The notes under the pieces were generated by a model. The model was not told where the DNA came from. It did no database searches and saw nothing but the letters and a program-made list of their open reading frames with translations. Position numbers and translations under genes: made by a program. Shown here piece after piece: positions 1 through 8,583 of a DNA stretch of 64,000 nucleotides (positions within the stretch are counted from its first letter, which is position 1; each line of letters starts with the position of its first letter). Source of the DNA: Streptomyces sp. NBC_00425 (lineage in GTDB: Bacteria; Actinomycetota; Actinomycetes; Streptomycetales; Streptomycetaceae); the NCBI RefSeq assembly GCF_036030735.1, contig NZ_CP107928.1, positions 6,324,001-6,388,000 of the forward strand, read 5' to 3'.

Positions 1-60
1 TCCGACTCCGAGGAGTCGGCCGAGCGCGAGGTGAAGATCTTCTTCCCCGGTCGCGCCTGA
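1..60 (+). CDS. ndk: Nucleoside diphosphate kinase, C-terminal end (partial)
   Basis: Only the last 19 codons and the TGA stop are in the window. The tail reads SDSEESAEREVKIFFPGRA, which resembles the conserved C-terminus of nucleoside diphosphate kinases (S-D-S-x-E-S-A-E-R-E-I-x-x-F-F). Ndk transfers the gamma-phosphate between nucleoside triphosphates and diphosphates. Location directly upstream of mreB on the same strand is the usual Streptomyces arrangement and supports the call. With so little sequence the identification rests on the tail motif and on synteny. Confidence 0.75.
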   Translation, partial: SDSEESAEREVKIFFPGRA

Positions 61-279
61 TCCGGAGGGCTTTCGCAGCGATTGAACGGGCGATCGAGGG
101 AACGTGAGCCCCCGAACGCCCGTCTCCGGAAGCGAACCCACACAGCATCTGCAAACAATGGCGGAGACCGCTCCGCAGTGTTCGTGCAGGCGCGTTTACG
201 ATGGAAGCCTTCACGTCACAGCACCCACCTCGCCGACCTGAAAAGCCCTCAAAGCTCATGGAAGGCCAGTCGAATCCTG

Positions 280-1311
280 ATGGGGAACTCAATGTCGTTC
301 ATCGGCCGTGACATGGCTGTCGACCTCGGGACCGCCAACACGCTGGTGTACGTCAGGGGTCGCGGGATCGTACTCAACGAGCCGTCCGTCGTCGCGATCA
401 ACACCAACACCGGTGGCATCCTCGCGGTCGGCGCCGAAGCGAAGAAGATGATCGGGCGCACGCCGGGCAACATCGTCGCCGTGCGTCCGCTGAAGGACGG
501 CGTGATCGCCGACTTCGAGATCACCGAGCGGATGCTCCGTTACTTCATCCTGAAGATCCACAAGCGGCGGTATCTGGCTCGGCCGCGGGTCGTCGTCTGC
601 GTGCCCTCGGGCATCACGGGCGTCGAGCGCCGTGCCGTCATCGAGGCGTCGACCCAGGCCGGCGCCCGCCAGGTGCACATCATCGAGGAGCCCATGGCCG
701 CGGCCATCGGTTCCGGCCTGCCGGTCCACGAGGCCACGGGCAACATGGTGGTGGACATCGGCGGCGGCACGACGGAGGTCGCGGTCATCTCGCTCGGCGG
801 CATCGTCACCGCCCAGTCCATCCGCGTCGCGGGTGACGAGCTGGACAGCTCGATCATCCAGCACATCAAGAAGGAGTACTCGCTCCTCCTCGGTGAGCGG
901 ACGGCTGAGCAGATCAAGATCACGATCGGTTCCGCCTACGACCTCGACGACGACCAGCACACCGAAATCCGCGGCCGTGACCTCGTGTCCGGGCTGCCCA
1001 AGACCGTCGTCATCTCGGCCGCCGAGGTGCGCAAGGCGATCGAGGAACCGGTCAACGCGATCGTCGACGCCGTGAAGACCACCCTCGACAAGTGTCCGCC
1101 GGAGCTGTCCGGCGACATCATGGACCGCGGAATCGTTCTGACCGGCGGCGGAGCCCTGCTGCGCGGGCTGGACGAGCGGCTGCGCCGGGAGACCGGCATG
1201 CCCATCCACATCGCGGAGGACCCGCTGGACAGCGTGGCGCTCGGCTCCGGCAAGTGCGTCGAGGAGTTCGAGGCGCTCCAGCAGGTCCTGGACGCCGCGC
1301 CGCGCAGATGA
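280..1311 (+). CDS. mreB: MreB, actin-like rod-shape/spore-wall protein
   Basis: Bacterial actin homologue that polymerises under the membrane and organises lateral or spore-wall peptidoglycan synthesis together with MreC, MreD, PBP2 and RodA. Visible signatures are [10 protein letters not shown] near the N-terminus (phosphate 1 loop), [11 protein letters not shown] (phosphate 2) and [11 protein letters not shown] (adenosine motif). From ATG 280 the protein is 343 aa, the usual family length. The reading frame stays open back to 82, but residues before 280 are low-complexity and unrelated to MreB. A second ATG at 292 ([13 protein letters not shown]) is also possible. GGAAGG at 261-266 is the nearest ribosome site to 280. 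First gene of the mreBCD-pbp2-rodA cluster. In Streptomyces, MreB acts mainly in spore-wall assembly. Confidence 0.96.
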   Translation: MGNSMSFIGRDMAVDLGTANTLVYVRGRGIVLNEPSVVAINTNTGGILAVGAEAKKMIGRTPGNIVAVRPLKDGVIADFEITERMLRYFILKIHKRRYLARPRVVVCVPSGITGVERRAVIEASTQAGARQVHIIEEPMAAAIGSGLPVHEATGNMVVDIGGGTTEVAVISLGGIVTAQSIRVAGDELDSSIIQHIKKEYSLLLGERTAEQIKITIGSAYDLDDDQHTEIRGRDLVSGLPKTVVISAAEVRKAIEEPVNAIVDAVKTTLDKCPPELSGDIMDRGIVLTGGGALLRGLDERLRRETGMPIHIAEDPLDSVALGSGKCVEEFEALQQVLDAAPRR

Positions 1312-1514
1312 CGTAACGCTTCGATTCCGCCGTACGGGATGATCTCCTCTCGTGCGGCGGATCGTTGATCCAGAGGCATAAGCTCCGACAAAAGCGCCCT
1401 TGGCCATCCTGGCCCGGGGCTGCCCGACTTAACCATTCCGATTCCCGGAACCCGACACCTGCTTCCTGATTCCTGTTCTTGGTTTTTTCTCGAGGAAGGG
1501 CACGGCCGCCGCAC

Positions 1515-2453
1515 GTGAGGGACACACGAGAGAGCCGGCTGCTCCTGGTGCTGCTGATCGCCGTCGCGTTCGCGCTGATCACGGTGGACATCCGCGGCGG
1601 GGAGGACTCCCCGGTCGACGGTGCCCGGCAGGCCGCGGCCGCGGCCTTCGGCCCGATCGAGGACGGCGTGGCGTCGGCGGTGGACCCCGTCGGCAACGCC
1701 GTCTCCGCCGTCCGCGACTCCGGTGAACGGCACGACCGGCTCACCGATCTGGAGCAGGAGAACGCGGCTCTCAAGGCGAAGCTCGGCAGCGACGACCGCA
1801 ACCGCAGCCGACTGGCGCAGCTCGACAAGACGCTGAAGATCGCCGGCGCCGGCCAGTACGGCATCAAGGGCGCGGAGGTCATCGCGATAGGAGCGGCCCA
1901 GGGCTTCTCCTGGACCATCACCATCGACATCGGCGCGCGGGACGGCGTCAAGCGCGACATGACGGTCCTCAACGGGGACGGGCTGGTCGGGCGGGTCACC
2001 ACCGTCGGCCCGAACACCGCGACCGTCCTGCTGGCCAGCGACCCCGACTTCACCGTCGGCACCCGGATGGAGGCGTCCGACGAGCTCGGCTTCGCCTCAG
2101 GGCAGGGCGACCGGCCGCTGCGCGTCGAACTCCTCAACGGCAAGGCCGACGTGAAGAAGGGCGACCGGCTGGTCACCTTCGGCTCGCAGGCCGACAAGCC
2201 CTTCGTGCCCGGCGTCCCCGTCGGCATCGTCTCCCGCGTCGACCCGTCCGGCGGCGACCTCACCCGCACCCTCTATGTCACGCCGTACGTCAGCTACACC
2301 AAGCTCGACATCGTGGGCGTCGTCGTCGAGGCCCCGAAGAAGGATCCGCGCGACACCGTGCTCCCCTCGAAGCCCAAACCGGTCCCCACGCCGACGGTGA
2401 CCGTCACGGTCACGCCGAGCGCGAACGCACCCGAAGACGGCCAGCAGCAGTAG
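1515..2453 (+). CDS. mreC: MreC, rod-shape-determining protein
   Basis: Bitopic membrane protein that links cytoplasmic MreB to periplasm-side wall synthases. The chosen GTG gives a protein starting VRDTRESRLLLVLL. A TTG at 1479 would extend it, but it has no ribosome site, whereas GAGGAAGGG lies at 1492-1500. Features in order: a short cytoplasmic arm, one transmembrane helix (about residues 7-22), a coiled coil (DLEQENAALKAKL), then the double beta-barrel MreC domain with GFSWTITIDIGARDGV and GDGLVGRV motifs. A Pro/Thr-rich tail of about 40 residues follows. Length is about 312 aa. A 203-nt gap separates it from mreB, while mreD follows after 15 nt, so mreC-D-pbp2-rodA look co-transcribed. 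Confidence 0.95.
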   Translation: MRDTRESRLLLVLLIAVAFALITVDIRGGEDSPVDGARQAAAAAFGPIEDGVASAVDPVGNAVSAVRDSGERHDRLTDLEQENAALKAKLGSDDRNRSRLAQLDKTLKIAGAGQYGIKGAEVIAIGAAQGFSWTITIDIGARDGVKRDMTVLNGDGLVGRVTTVGPNTATVLLASDPDFTVGTRMEASDELGFASGQGDRPLRVELLNGKADVKKGDRLVTFGSQADKPFVPGVPVGIVSRVDPSGGDLTRTLYVTPYVSYTKLDIVGVVVEAPKKDPRDTVLPSKPKPVPTPTVTVTVTPSANAPEDGQQQ

Positions 2454-2468
2454 GAGCTGACAACCCCC

Positions 2469-3140
2469 ATGCGCGTCAACCGGATCCTGCTCTCCGTTCC
2501 GCTGGTCGTGGTCGCCCTGGTGATCCAGGTGAGCGTCCTCGCCCGCCTCCACCTCCCGGGGGCCGTCCCCGACCTGCTCCTGCTCACCGTCCTGGGCCTC
2601 GCCATGGTGTACGGCCATGTCGGCGGCGCCCTCGTCGGCTTCGGCGCCGGCCTGCTCGCCGACCTGGCGCCCCCCGCCGACCACGCCGCCGGCCGCTACG
2701 CCCTCGTGCTGTGCGTGATCGGTTACCTCGCAGGGCTCGCCAAGCCCGAGACCGGGCAGATCAAGTCGGCCACCGGTCCGATGGTCGTGGTGGTCGGCGC
2801 CGCCATCGGCTCCACCCTGCTGTACGCCGGGGTGGGCGCCCTCGTCGGCGACACCGCCGCCCGCCATGTCGGCCTCACCGGGCTGCTGTTCACGGCCGCG
2901 CTGTACGACCTGCTGCTCGCGCCGTTCGTGGTCCCCGCGATCATGTTCCTGGCGCGGCGCGCCGACAACGACCCCCTCGCGGAGACCAACTCCGCGGCCA
3001 ACAGCCCCGACATCTCCTCCGGCTGGCTCTCCTCCGGGACGGGTCTGCGGATCGGCGGGCAGCGAGGCGGCCTCAAGCTGAAGGCGGCCAAGTCACGGGC
3101 GACCCGGGCGGGCCGCATCAAGGGGGTCAAGCGGCTGTGA
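2469..3140 (+). CDS. mreD: MreD, rod-shape-determining membrane protein
   Basis: Polytopic inner-membrane partner of MreC and the RodA/PBP2 synthase. The 223-aa product has about five hydrophobic segments, beginning ILLSVPLVVVALVIQVSVLA, and the family-typical GFGAGLLADLAPP loop. A basic tail of about 45 residues (KLKAAKSRATRAGRIKGVK) probably lies in the cytoplasm and is longer than in short MreD proteins. The ATG is preceded by AGGAG, which overlaps the mreC stop codon. It sits between mreC and pbp2 as in other Streptomyces. Hydrophobicity and synteny carry the call, since MreD sequences diverge strongly. Confidence 0.93.
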   Translation: MRVNRILLSVPLVVVALVIQVSVLARLHLPGAVPDLLLLTVLGLAMVYGHVGGALVGFGAGLLADLAPPADHAAGRYALVLCVIGYLAGLAKPETGQIKSATGPMVVVVGAAIGSTLLYAGVGALVGDTAARHVGLTGLLFTAALYDLLLAPFVVPAIMFLARRADNDPLAETNSAANSPDISSGWLSSGTGLRIGGQRGGLKLKAAKSRATRAGRIKGVKRL

Positions 3141-3282
3141 GCGCCGGTGCCCGCGCGCTGAGCGCGTCCGTGCAGGAATCACCCGAACGGGGCAAGGTCA
3201 GGCGGAACGAGGCCTCACAGGCCGGTCGTTCATCATTCGTCCGCGCACACACGTTCGCGCACCGAGAGGGGGAGCAGCCGCA

Positions 3283-5532
3283 GTGACCAACATCCCCGAG
3301 ACCGGTCGGACCCCACGGGTCCAGATCCGGCTCGTCGTGATCCAGATCCTCGTCCTCTCCCTGCTCGGCACCCTCGGCGGCCGCCTGTGGTACCTCCAGA
3401 TCCGGGAGGGCGCGGCGTACGCCAAGGAGGCCTCCGGCAACCACGTCCAGCAGGTCGTCGAGCCCGCCGTGCGCGGCTCGATCCTGGACGCGCGCGGGGT
3501 GCCCCTCGCCGACAACGAGACACGGCTCGTGGTCTCCGCCTCCCGCACCGACCTGCTGAAGCAGAAGGACGACGGCGCGGCGGTCCTGGCCAAGCTCGCG
3601 GGGGTCCTCGGCATGAAGCCGGACGAGGTCGCGCAGAAGGTCCGGCTGTGCGACGCGAAGACCCCCCAGCCCTGCTGGAACGGCTCGCCGTACCAGCCGA
3701 TCCCCATCACCGACGAGGCGACGGCCAAGCAGGCCCTCCAGATCCGCGAACGCGCCGAGGACTTCCCGGGCATCACGGCCGAGCCCGAGGCCGTGCGTCG
3801 TTACGCGGCCCCCGGCAACGCCAACACCGCCCAGGTCCTCGGCTATCTCTCGCCGGTCACCGACGACGAGATCACCAAGGCCCAGGACAGCGACTCGCCC
3901 TACCTGCGTTCCGACCAGGTCGGCCGCTCCGGCCTGGAGCGCCAGTACGACAAGGAGCTGCGCGGCAAGGCCGGCGTCACCCGCTACGAGGTCGACAACC
4001 TCGGCCGTGTCATCGGCGAGGCCGAGGCGGACGAGGCGCAGCCCGGCGCCAACCTCGTCACCAGCATCGACGCCCGCGTCCAGCGGGTCGCCGAGTACGA
4101 GCTGAGCAACGCGATGAAGGTGGCCCGCCAGTCCTTCGACAAGATCACCGGCGAGAACTACAAGGCCGACTCCGGGGCGGTCGTGGTGATGGAGGCCAAG
4201 ACCGGCCGGGTCGTCGCCATGGCGTCCGCCCCGGCCTACGACCCCAACGTCTGGGTCGGCGGGATCTCCGCCAAGGACTACCGGAAGCTCACCGGCAAGA
4301 ACTCCGACTACCCGCTGCTCAACCGGGCCATACAGGGTCAGTCGGCGCCCGGTTCGACGTTCAAGGTGGTCTCCACGGCCGCCGCGGTCGAGGCGGGCTA
4401 CGAGTGGGACGGCGGCTACCCGTGCACCAGCTCGTACTCGGTGGGCGGCCAGGTCTTCAAGAACTTCGAGGGGGAGAGTTTCGGCCCCATCTCGCTCGGC
4501 CGGGCCCTCGAGGTCTCCTGCGACACCGTCTTCTACGGCCTCGCGGACCGGGAGTGGAAGAAGGACGGCGGCATCAACCCGAAGAAGGGTGAGCCCAAGG
4601 ACTACTTCTACAAGGCGGCCCACCAGTTCGGCCTCGGCAAGGAGACCGGCGTCGACCTGCCCAACGAGGTCACCGGCCGTGTCCCGGACCGTCAGTGGAA
4701 GGAGTCCTACTGGAAGGCCAACAAGGACTCCTGGTGCAAGTACGGCAAAAAGGGCGGCACCTACGTCGAGATGATCGCGTACGAGAACTGCCTCGAGGGC
4801 AACAAGATGCGCGAGGGCGACTCGATCAACTACTCCATCGGTCAGGGCGACACCCTCGTCACCCCGGTCCAGGAGGCCGTGATCTACGGGGCGCTCGCCA
4901 ACGGCGGCACGATGTACACCCCGACCATCGGCAAGGCCATCGTCAGCGCCGACGGCAAGACCGTCCAGGAGATCAAGCCCAAGCCCAAGGGCCGGCTGCC
5001 GGTCGACAAGGCCACGATCAAGGGCATGGACGCCGCCCTGGAGGGCGTGGTCACCCGCGGTACCGCCGCCTGGAAGTTCGGCGGCTGGCCGCAGAAGGAG
5101 ATCCCGCTGCACGCCAAGACCGGTACCGCGGAGGTCTACGGCAAGCAGACGACGTCCTGGCTGGCGACGTACAGCAAGGACTACACGGTCGTCATGACGA
5201 TCGCTCAGGCCGGTACCGGTTCGGGCGCCTCCGGTGAGGCCGTGCGGCACATCTACAACGCGATGTACGGCGTCTCGGACGACGGCAAGATCGACAAGAA
5301 GAACGCCCTGCTGCCCGCCCCGCAGGTCGGTCTGCCGAAGGTCCAGGCGGACGGCACGATCAAGTCCCCGAAGGTCTCGAAGGACCCGGCCAAGGAGCAG
5401 CGCGCCAGCCAGCAGACCGCTCCGAAGCCGGATGAGACGCAGACCGCGGCCACCGTCCAGCAGAACACCGATCCCAACCGCGACACCCGCAGGCGACGGC
5501 GCAAGAGGGGAAGCCGGAGGATGTGCACATGA
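3283..5532 (+). CDS. mrdA: Penicillin-binding protein 2 (class B transpeptidase)
   Basis: Class B PBP that cross-links peptidoglycan for the elongation/spore-wall complex, partner of RodA. A cytoplasmic start leads into a single transmembrane helix (LVVIQILVLSLLGTLGG), then the PBP dimerisation domain with RGSILDARGVPLADN, then the transpeptidase domain. Catalytic motifs are visible: STFK with active Ser358 and Lys361, SCD beginning at Ser412, and KTG beginning at Lys612 (HAKTGTAEVYG). Length 749 aa with a Lys/Arg/Gln-rich C-terminal tail of about 80 residues that is extra to the fold. GTG start at 3283 follows GGGGGAG. The gene end overlaps rodA by 4 nt. Confidence 0.95.
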   Translation: MTNIPETGRTPRVQIRLVVIQILVLSLLGTLGGRLWYLQIREGAAYAKEASGNHVQQVVEPAVRGSILDARGVPLADNETRLVVSASRTDLLKQKDDGAAVLAKLAGVLGMKPDEVAQKVRLCDAKTPQPCWNGSPYQPIPITDEATAKQALQIRERAEDFPGITAEPEAVRRYAAPGNANTAQVLGYLSPVTDDEITKAQDSDSPYLRSDQVGRSGLERQYDKELRGKAGVTRYEVDNLGRVIGEAEADEAQPGANLVTSIDARVQRVAEYELSNAMKVARQSFDKITGENYKADSGAVVVMEAKTGRVVAMASAPAYDPNVWVGGISAKDYRKLTGKNSDYPLLNRAIQGQSAPGSTFKVVSTAAAVEAGYEWDGGYPCTSSYSVGGQVFKNFEGESFGPISLGRALEVSCDTVFYGLADREWKKDGGINPKKGEPKDYFYKAAHQFGLGKETGVDLPNEVTGRVPDRQWKESYWKANKDSWCKYGKKGGTYVEMIAYENCLEGNKMREGDSINYSIGQGDTLVTPVQEAVIYGALANGGTMYTPTIGKAIVSADGKTVQEIKPKPKGRLPVDKATIKGMDAALEGVVTRGTAAWKFGGWPQKEIPLHAKTGTAEVYGKQTTSWLATYSKDYTVVMTIAQAGTGSGASGEAVRHIYNAMYGVSDDGKIDKKNALLPAPQVGLPKVQADGTIKSPKVSKDPAKEQRASQQTAPKPDETQTAATVQQNTDPNRDTRRRRRKRGSRRMCT

Positions 5533-6728
5533 GCGGCGCGAACGGTTTCTCCGTCTCCGGATACGGGCCCGAGCGGGCCGGCTGGACCCGGGTCTTCGCC
5601 CGAGACTCGCTGGCCCGGCGGCTGGACTGGCCGATTCTGACGTCGGCGATCGCCCTGTCCCTGATCGGCTCGCTCCTGGTCTTCTCGGCGACCCGCAACC
5701 GCACCGAGATCAACCAGGGCGACCCGTACTACTTCCTCATCCGCCACCTCATGAACACCGGCATCGGGATCTGCCTGATGATCGGCACGGTCTGGCTCGG
5801 CCACCGCTCCCTGCGCAACGCGGTACCGGTCCTCTACGGCCTCTCGCTCATGGGGATCCTCGCGGTGCTGACCCCGCTCGGCTCGACGGTCAACGGCGCG
5901 CACTCCTGGATCGTGATCGGCGGCGGCTTCTCGCTCCAGCCCTCCGAGTTCGTGAAGATCACGATCATCCTGGGGATGGCGATGCTGCTCGCGGCCCGGG
6001 TCGACGCGGGCGACAAGCTCTACCCCGACCACCGCACGGTGCTCCAGGCCCTCGGCCTCGCGGCCGTCCCCATGCTGATCGTGATGCTGATGCCCGACCT
6101 CGGGTCCGTCATGGTCATGGTGATGATCGTGCTGGGGGTGCTGCTGGCCTCCGGAGCCTCCAACCGCTGGGTCTTCGGACTGCTCGGCGCGGGCGCGGCC
6201 GGTGCCGTCGCCGTATGGCAGCTGCACATCCTGGACGACTACCAGATCGCCCGCTTCGCCGCCTTCGCCAACCCCAGCCTCGACCCCGCGGGCGTCGGCT
6301 ACAACACCAACCAGGCCCGCATCGCGATCGGCTCCGGCGGTCTCTCCGGCGCCGGTCTGTTCCACGGCTCGCAGACGACGGGCCAGTTCGTCCCGGAACA
6401 GCAGACGGACTTCGTCTTCACCGTCGCGGGCGAGGAACTGGGGTTCCTGGGCGCGGGTCTGATCATCGTCCTGCTCGGTGTGGTCCTGTGGCGCGCGTGC
6501 CGCATAGCGCGTGAGACCACGGAGCTGTACGGCACGATCGTCGCCGCGGGGATCGTGGCCTGGTTCGCCTTCCAGTCCTTCGAGAACATCGGGATGACTC
6601 TGGGGATCATGCCCGTGACGGGTCTGCCGCTGCCCTTCGTCTCCTACGGAGGCACGTCGATGTTCGCCGTCTGGGTGGCGGTGGGACTGCTGCAGTCCAT
6701 CCGGGTGCAGCGGCCGATGTCCGCGTAA
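5529..6728 (+). CDS. rodA: RodA, SEDS-family peptidoglycan glycosyltransferase
   Basis: Polytopic SEDS glycan polymerase that works with PBP2 and extends lipid II into glycan strands. About ten hydrophobic segments are visible. Family hallmarks include GAHSWIVIGGGFSLQPSEFVK, GLFHGSQTTGQFVPEQQTDF, and the terminal LPLPFVSYGGTSMF. I take ATG 5529 as the start (MSGANGF) because GGAGG at 5516-5520 is 8 nt upstream. A GTG at 5523 in the same frame is too close to it. The ATG overlaps the pbp2 TGA (ATGA), so the two are probably translationally coupled. Length 399 aa. In S. coelicolor the orthologue is called sfr. Confidence 0.94.
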   Translation: MSGANGFSVSGYGPERAGWTRVFARDSLARRLDWPILTSAIALSLIGSLLVFSATRNRTEINQGDPYYFLIRHLMNTGIGICLMIGTVWLGHRSLRNAVPVLYGLSLMGILAVLTPLGSTVNGAHSWIVIGGGFSLQPSEFVKITIILGMAMLLAARVDAGDKLYPDHRTVLQALGLAAVPMLIVMLMPDLGSVMVMVMIVLGVLLASGASNRWVFGLLGAGAAGAVAVWQLHILDDYQIARFAAFANPSLDPAGVGYNTNQARIAIGSGGLSGAGLFHGSQTTGQFVPEQQTDFVFTVAGEELGFLGAGLIIVLLGVVLWRACRIARETTELYGTIVAAGIVAWFAFQSFENIGMTLGIMPVTGLPLPFVSYGGTSMFAVWVAVGLLQSIRVQRPMSA

Positions 6729-6809
6729 ACGCGCGGAGACCTTGCGGTTTTCCCCGAGTTCGGCCGGTATCCGGGCCCGTACGCCCTGCCGTGCGGGCCC
6801 GACTCCGAC

Positions 6810-6821
6810 TAGATTCAGTTC
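6810..6821 (+). promoter_or_regulatory. Candidate leaderless promoter -10 of the CYTH-CHAD gene
   Basis: TAGATT at 6810-6815 fits the actinobacterial -10 consensus TANNNT and lies exactly 6 nt before ATG 6822, so transcription would begin at the start codon. No ribosome site is visible before the ATG, which agrees with a leaderless mRNA. No convincing -35 is seen. Confidence 0.45.
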
Positions 6822-8462
6822 ATGGCGGAGACGAAACGCGAGATCGAGCGCAAGTACGAATCCGATGACAGCGGGCTGCCCGACCTCACCGGCGTGGCCG
6901 GAGTCGCGTCCGTCCTCGACCAGGGCGTCGCCGAGCTGGACGCGATCTACTACGACACGTCCGACCTGCGCCTGGCAGCGGCGTCCATCACCCTGCGCCG
7001 TCGCACCGGCGGGTCCGACGCCGGCTGGCACCTGAAACTCCCCGTCGCCGCCGGCGTCCGGGACGAGATCCGGGCCCCGCTCTCCGACGGCGTGCCCGAC
7101 GAGCTCGCCGGGCTGGTGCGCTCCCGCGTCCGCGAGGGGCAGCTCGTGCCCGTGGTGCGGCTCCGCTCGGAGCGCGACGTCCGCCTACTCCTCGACGCCG
7201 AGGGCCGGCTGCTCGCCGAGGCCAGCGTGGACGCCGTCCGGGCGGACCGGCTGTTCGGCGGCGAGGGCAGGGCCCAGTGGACCGAGATCGAGGTGGAGCT
7301 CGCCGACGGCGGCGATCCGGCCCTGCTCGACAAGCTGGACAAGAAGCTGCGCAAGGCGGGCGTGCGGCCCTCGAAGTCGGCTTCGAAGCTCGCGCGGGCT
7401 CTGGCGGAGACGGCGCCCAGGAAGAAGCGGGCCAGGGCGAAGGCGGCTGCCGAGGGCGACGAGATGAAGGCGGCGGCGAAGGGGAAGGGCGAGGCCAGCG
7501 GAAAGGGCGACGGCAAGGCGAAGGGCCACGCCAAGGGGAAGCCGGCGGTCGAGGCGGAAGGGGCGGGGCGCACGGCCCCGGACCGGGAGCCCGTGACCGC
7601 CGGTGATCATGTACTGGCGTACCTCCGTGCGCAGCGGGACGCGATCCTCGCGCTGGATCCGGCCGTCCGCCAGGACACCGAGGACGCCGTGCACGACATG
7701 CGTGTGGCCACCCGCCGGCTGCGCAGCACCTTCCGCTCCTTCCGCAAGGTCCTCGACCGGGGCGTCACCGACCCGATCGGCGTCGAGCTGAAGTGGCTGG
7801 CCGGCGAACTGGGCGTGGGCCGCGACCAGGAGGTGCTGGCCGAACGCCTCGGCGAAGGCCTCGACGGCCTGCCGGGCGCCCTCGTCTCCGGCCCGGTCGG
7901 CGAACGGCTGCAGACCTGGGCCAAGGCCCAGCACCACGGCTCCCGCCGCCGGCTGCTGGGCGTCCTCGACTCCGCGCGCTACCTGGCCCTGCTGGACGCC
8001 CTCGACGCCTTCGTCGCCGAACCGCCGCTGCGGACCGCCGCCGAGGGCAAGCCCGCCAAGGTGCTCGCCAAGGCCGTGCGACGGGATTTCGGGAAGGTGT
8101 CCGACCTCGTCGAACAGGCCCTTCAGGCACCGCCGGGCCGCGACCGCGACGAGGGCCTGCACGAGGCGCGCAAGAAGGCCAAGCGGACCCGGTACGCGGC
8201 GGAGACGGCGACCCCGGCGATCGGCCGGCCGGCCAAGGCGCTGGCCAAGTCCATGAAGTCGCTGCAGAGCCTGCTCGGTGAGCACCAGGACAGCGTCATG
8301 GCCCGGCAGACCCTGCGCGAGCTGTCCGCCGTGGCGCACGCGGCGGGCGAGAGCGCGTTCACGTACGGGCTCCTGTACGGACGGGAGGAACGGCGGGCCG
8401 AGCTGGTGGAGCAGGAGCTGCCGGCGGCCTGGGAGCGGATCCGCGGGGCGACGGAGGTTTGA
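6822..8462 (+). CDS. CYTH and CHAD domain protein
   Basis: The N-terminal CYTH domain (about residues 1-200) opens with the signature EIERKYE and contains YYDTSDLRLAAASITLRRR and WHLKLP. These are strand motifs of the triphosphate tunnel fold that binds triphosphates or polyphosphate with divalent metals. A Lys/Gly/Ala linker (about 205-250) leads to a CHAD domain with the repeated His/Arg pattern (DAVHDMRVATRRLRSTFRSF and EGLHEARKKAKRTRYAAE), a helical bundle known to bind polyphosphate. Likely role is polyphosphate handling or triphosphatase activity; the exact substrate cannot be read from sequence. Length 546 aa. The gene stands alone after rodA. Confidence 0.9.
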   Translation: MAETKREIERKYESDDSGLPDLTGVAGVASVLDQGVAELDAIYYDTSDLRLAAASITLRRRTGGSDAGWHLKLPVAAGVRDEIRAPLSDGVPDELAGLVRSRVREGQLVPVVRLRSERDVRLLLDAEGRLLAEASVDAVRADRLFGGEGRAQWTEIEVELADGGDPALLDKLDKKLRKAGVRPSKSASKLARALAETAPRKKRARAKAAAEGDEMKAAAKGKGEASGKGDGKAKGHAKGKPAVEAEGAGRTAPDREPVTAGDHVLAYLRAQRDAILALDPAVRQDTEDAVHDMRVATRRLRSTFRSFRKVLDRGVTDPIGVELKWLAGELGVGRDQEVLAERLGEGLDGLPGALVSGPVGERLQTWAKAQHHGSRRRLLGVLDSARYLALLDALDAFVAEPPLRTAAEGKPAKVLAKAVRRDFGKVSDLVEQALQAPPGRDRDEGLHEARKKAKRTRYAAETATPAIGRPAKALAKSMKSLQSLLGEHQDSVMARQTLRELSAVAHAAGESAFTYGLLYGREERRAELVEQELPAAWERIRGATEV

Positions 8463-8511
8463 CGGCGGACCGCGGCGGTCCTTACGAGGGTGGGGGAGTC
8501 CTGCGGCCGGG

Positions 8512-8517
8512 TTAGGC
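8512..8517 (+). promoter_or_regulatory. Candidate -10 element for the radical SAM gene
   Basis: TAGGCT fits TANNNT and predicts a transcription start near 8524. That is downstream of the in-frame ATG at 8521, which argues that translation starts at ATG 8584 instead. No clear -35 is seen. Confidence 0.35.
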
Positions 8518-8583
8518 TAGATGGTCACCCCCCAGCCTCCGCCCGGGGGGACCCCCCAGTCCGCTCACGAAGGTGCCCCCGCG

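Noticed and set aside
82..279. N-terminal extension of mreB
   Set aside because: No similarity to MreB and odd composition; the family-length protein starts at 280 or 292.
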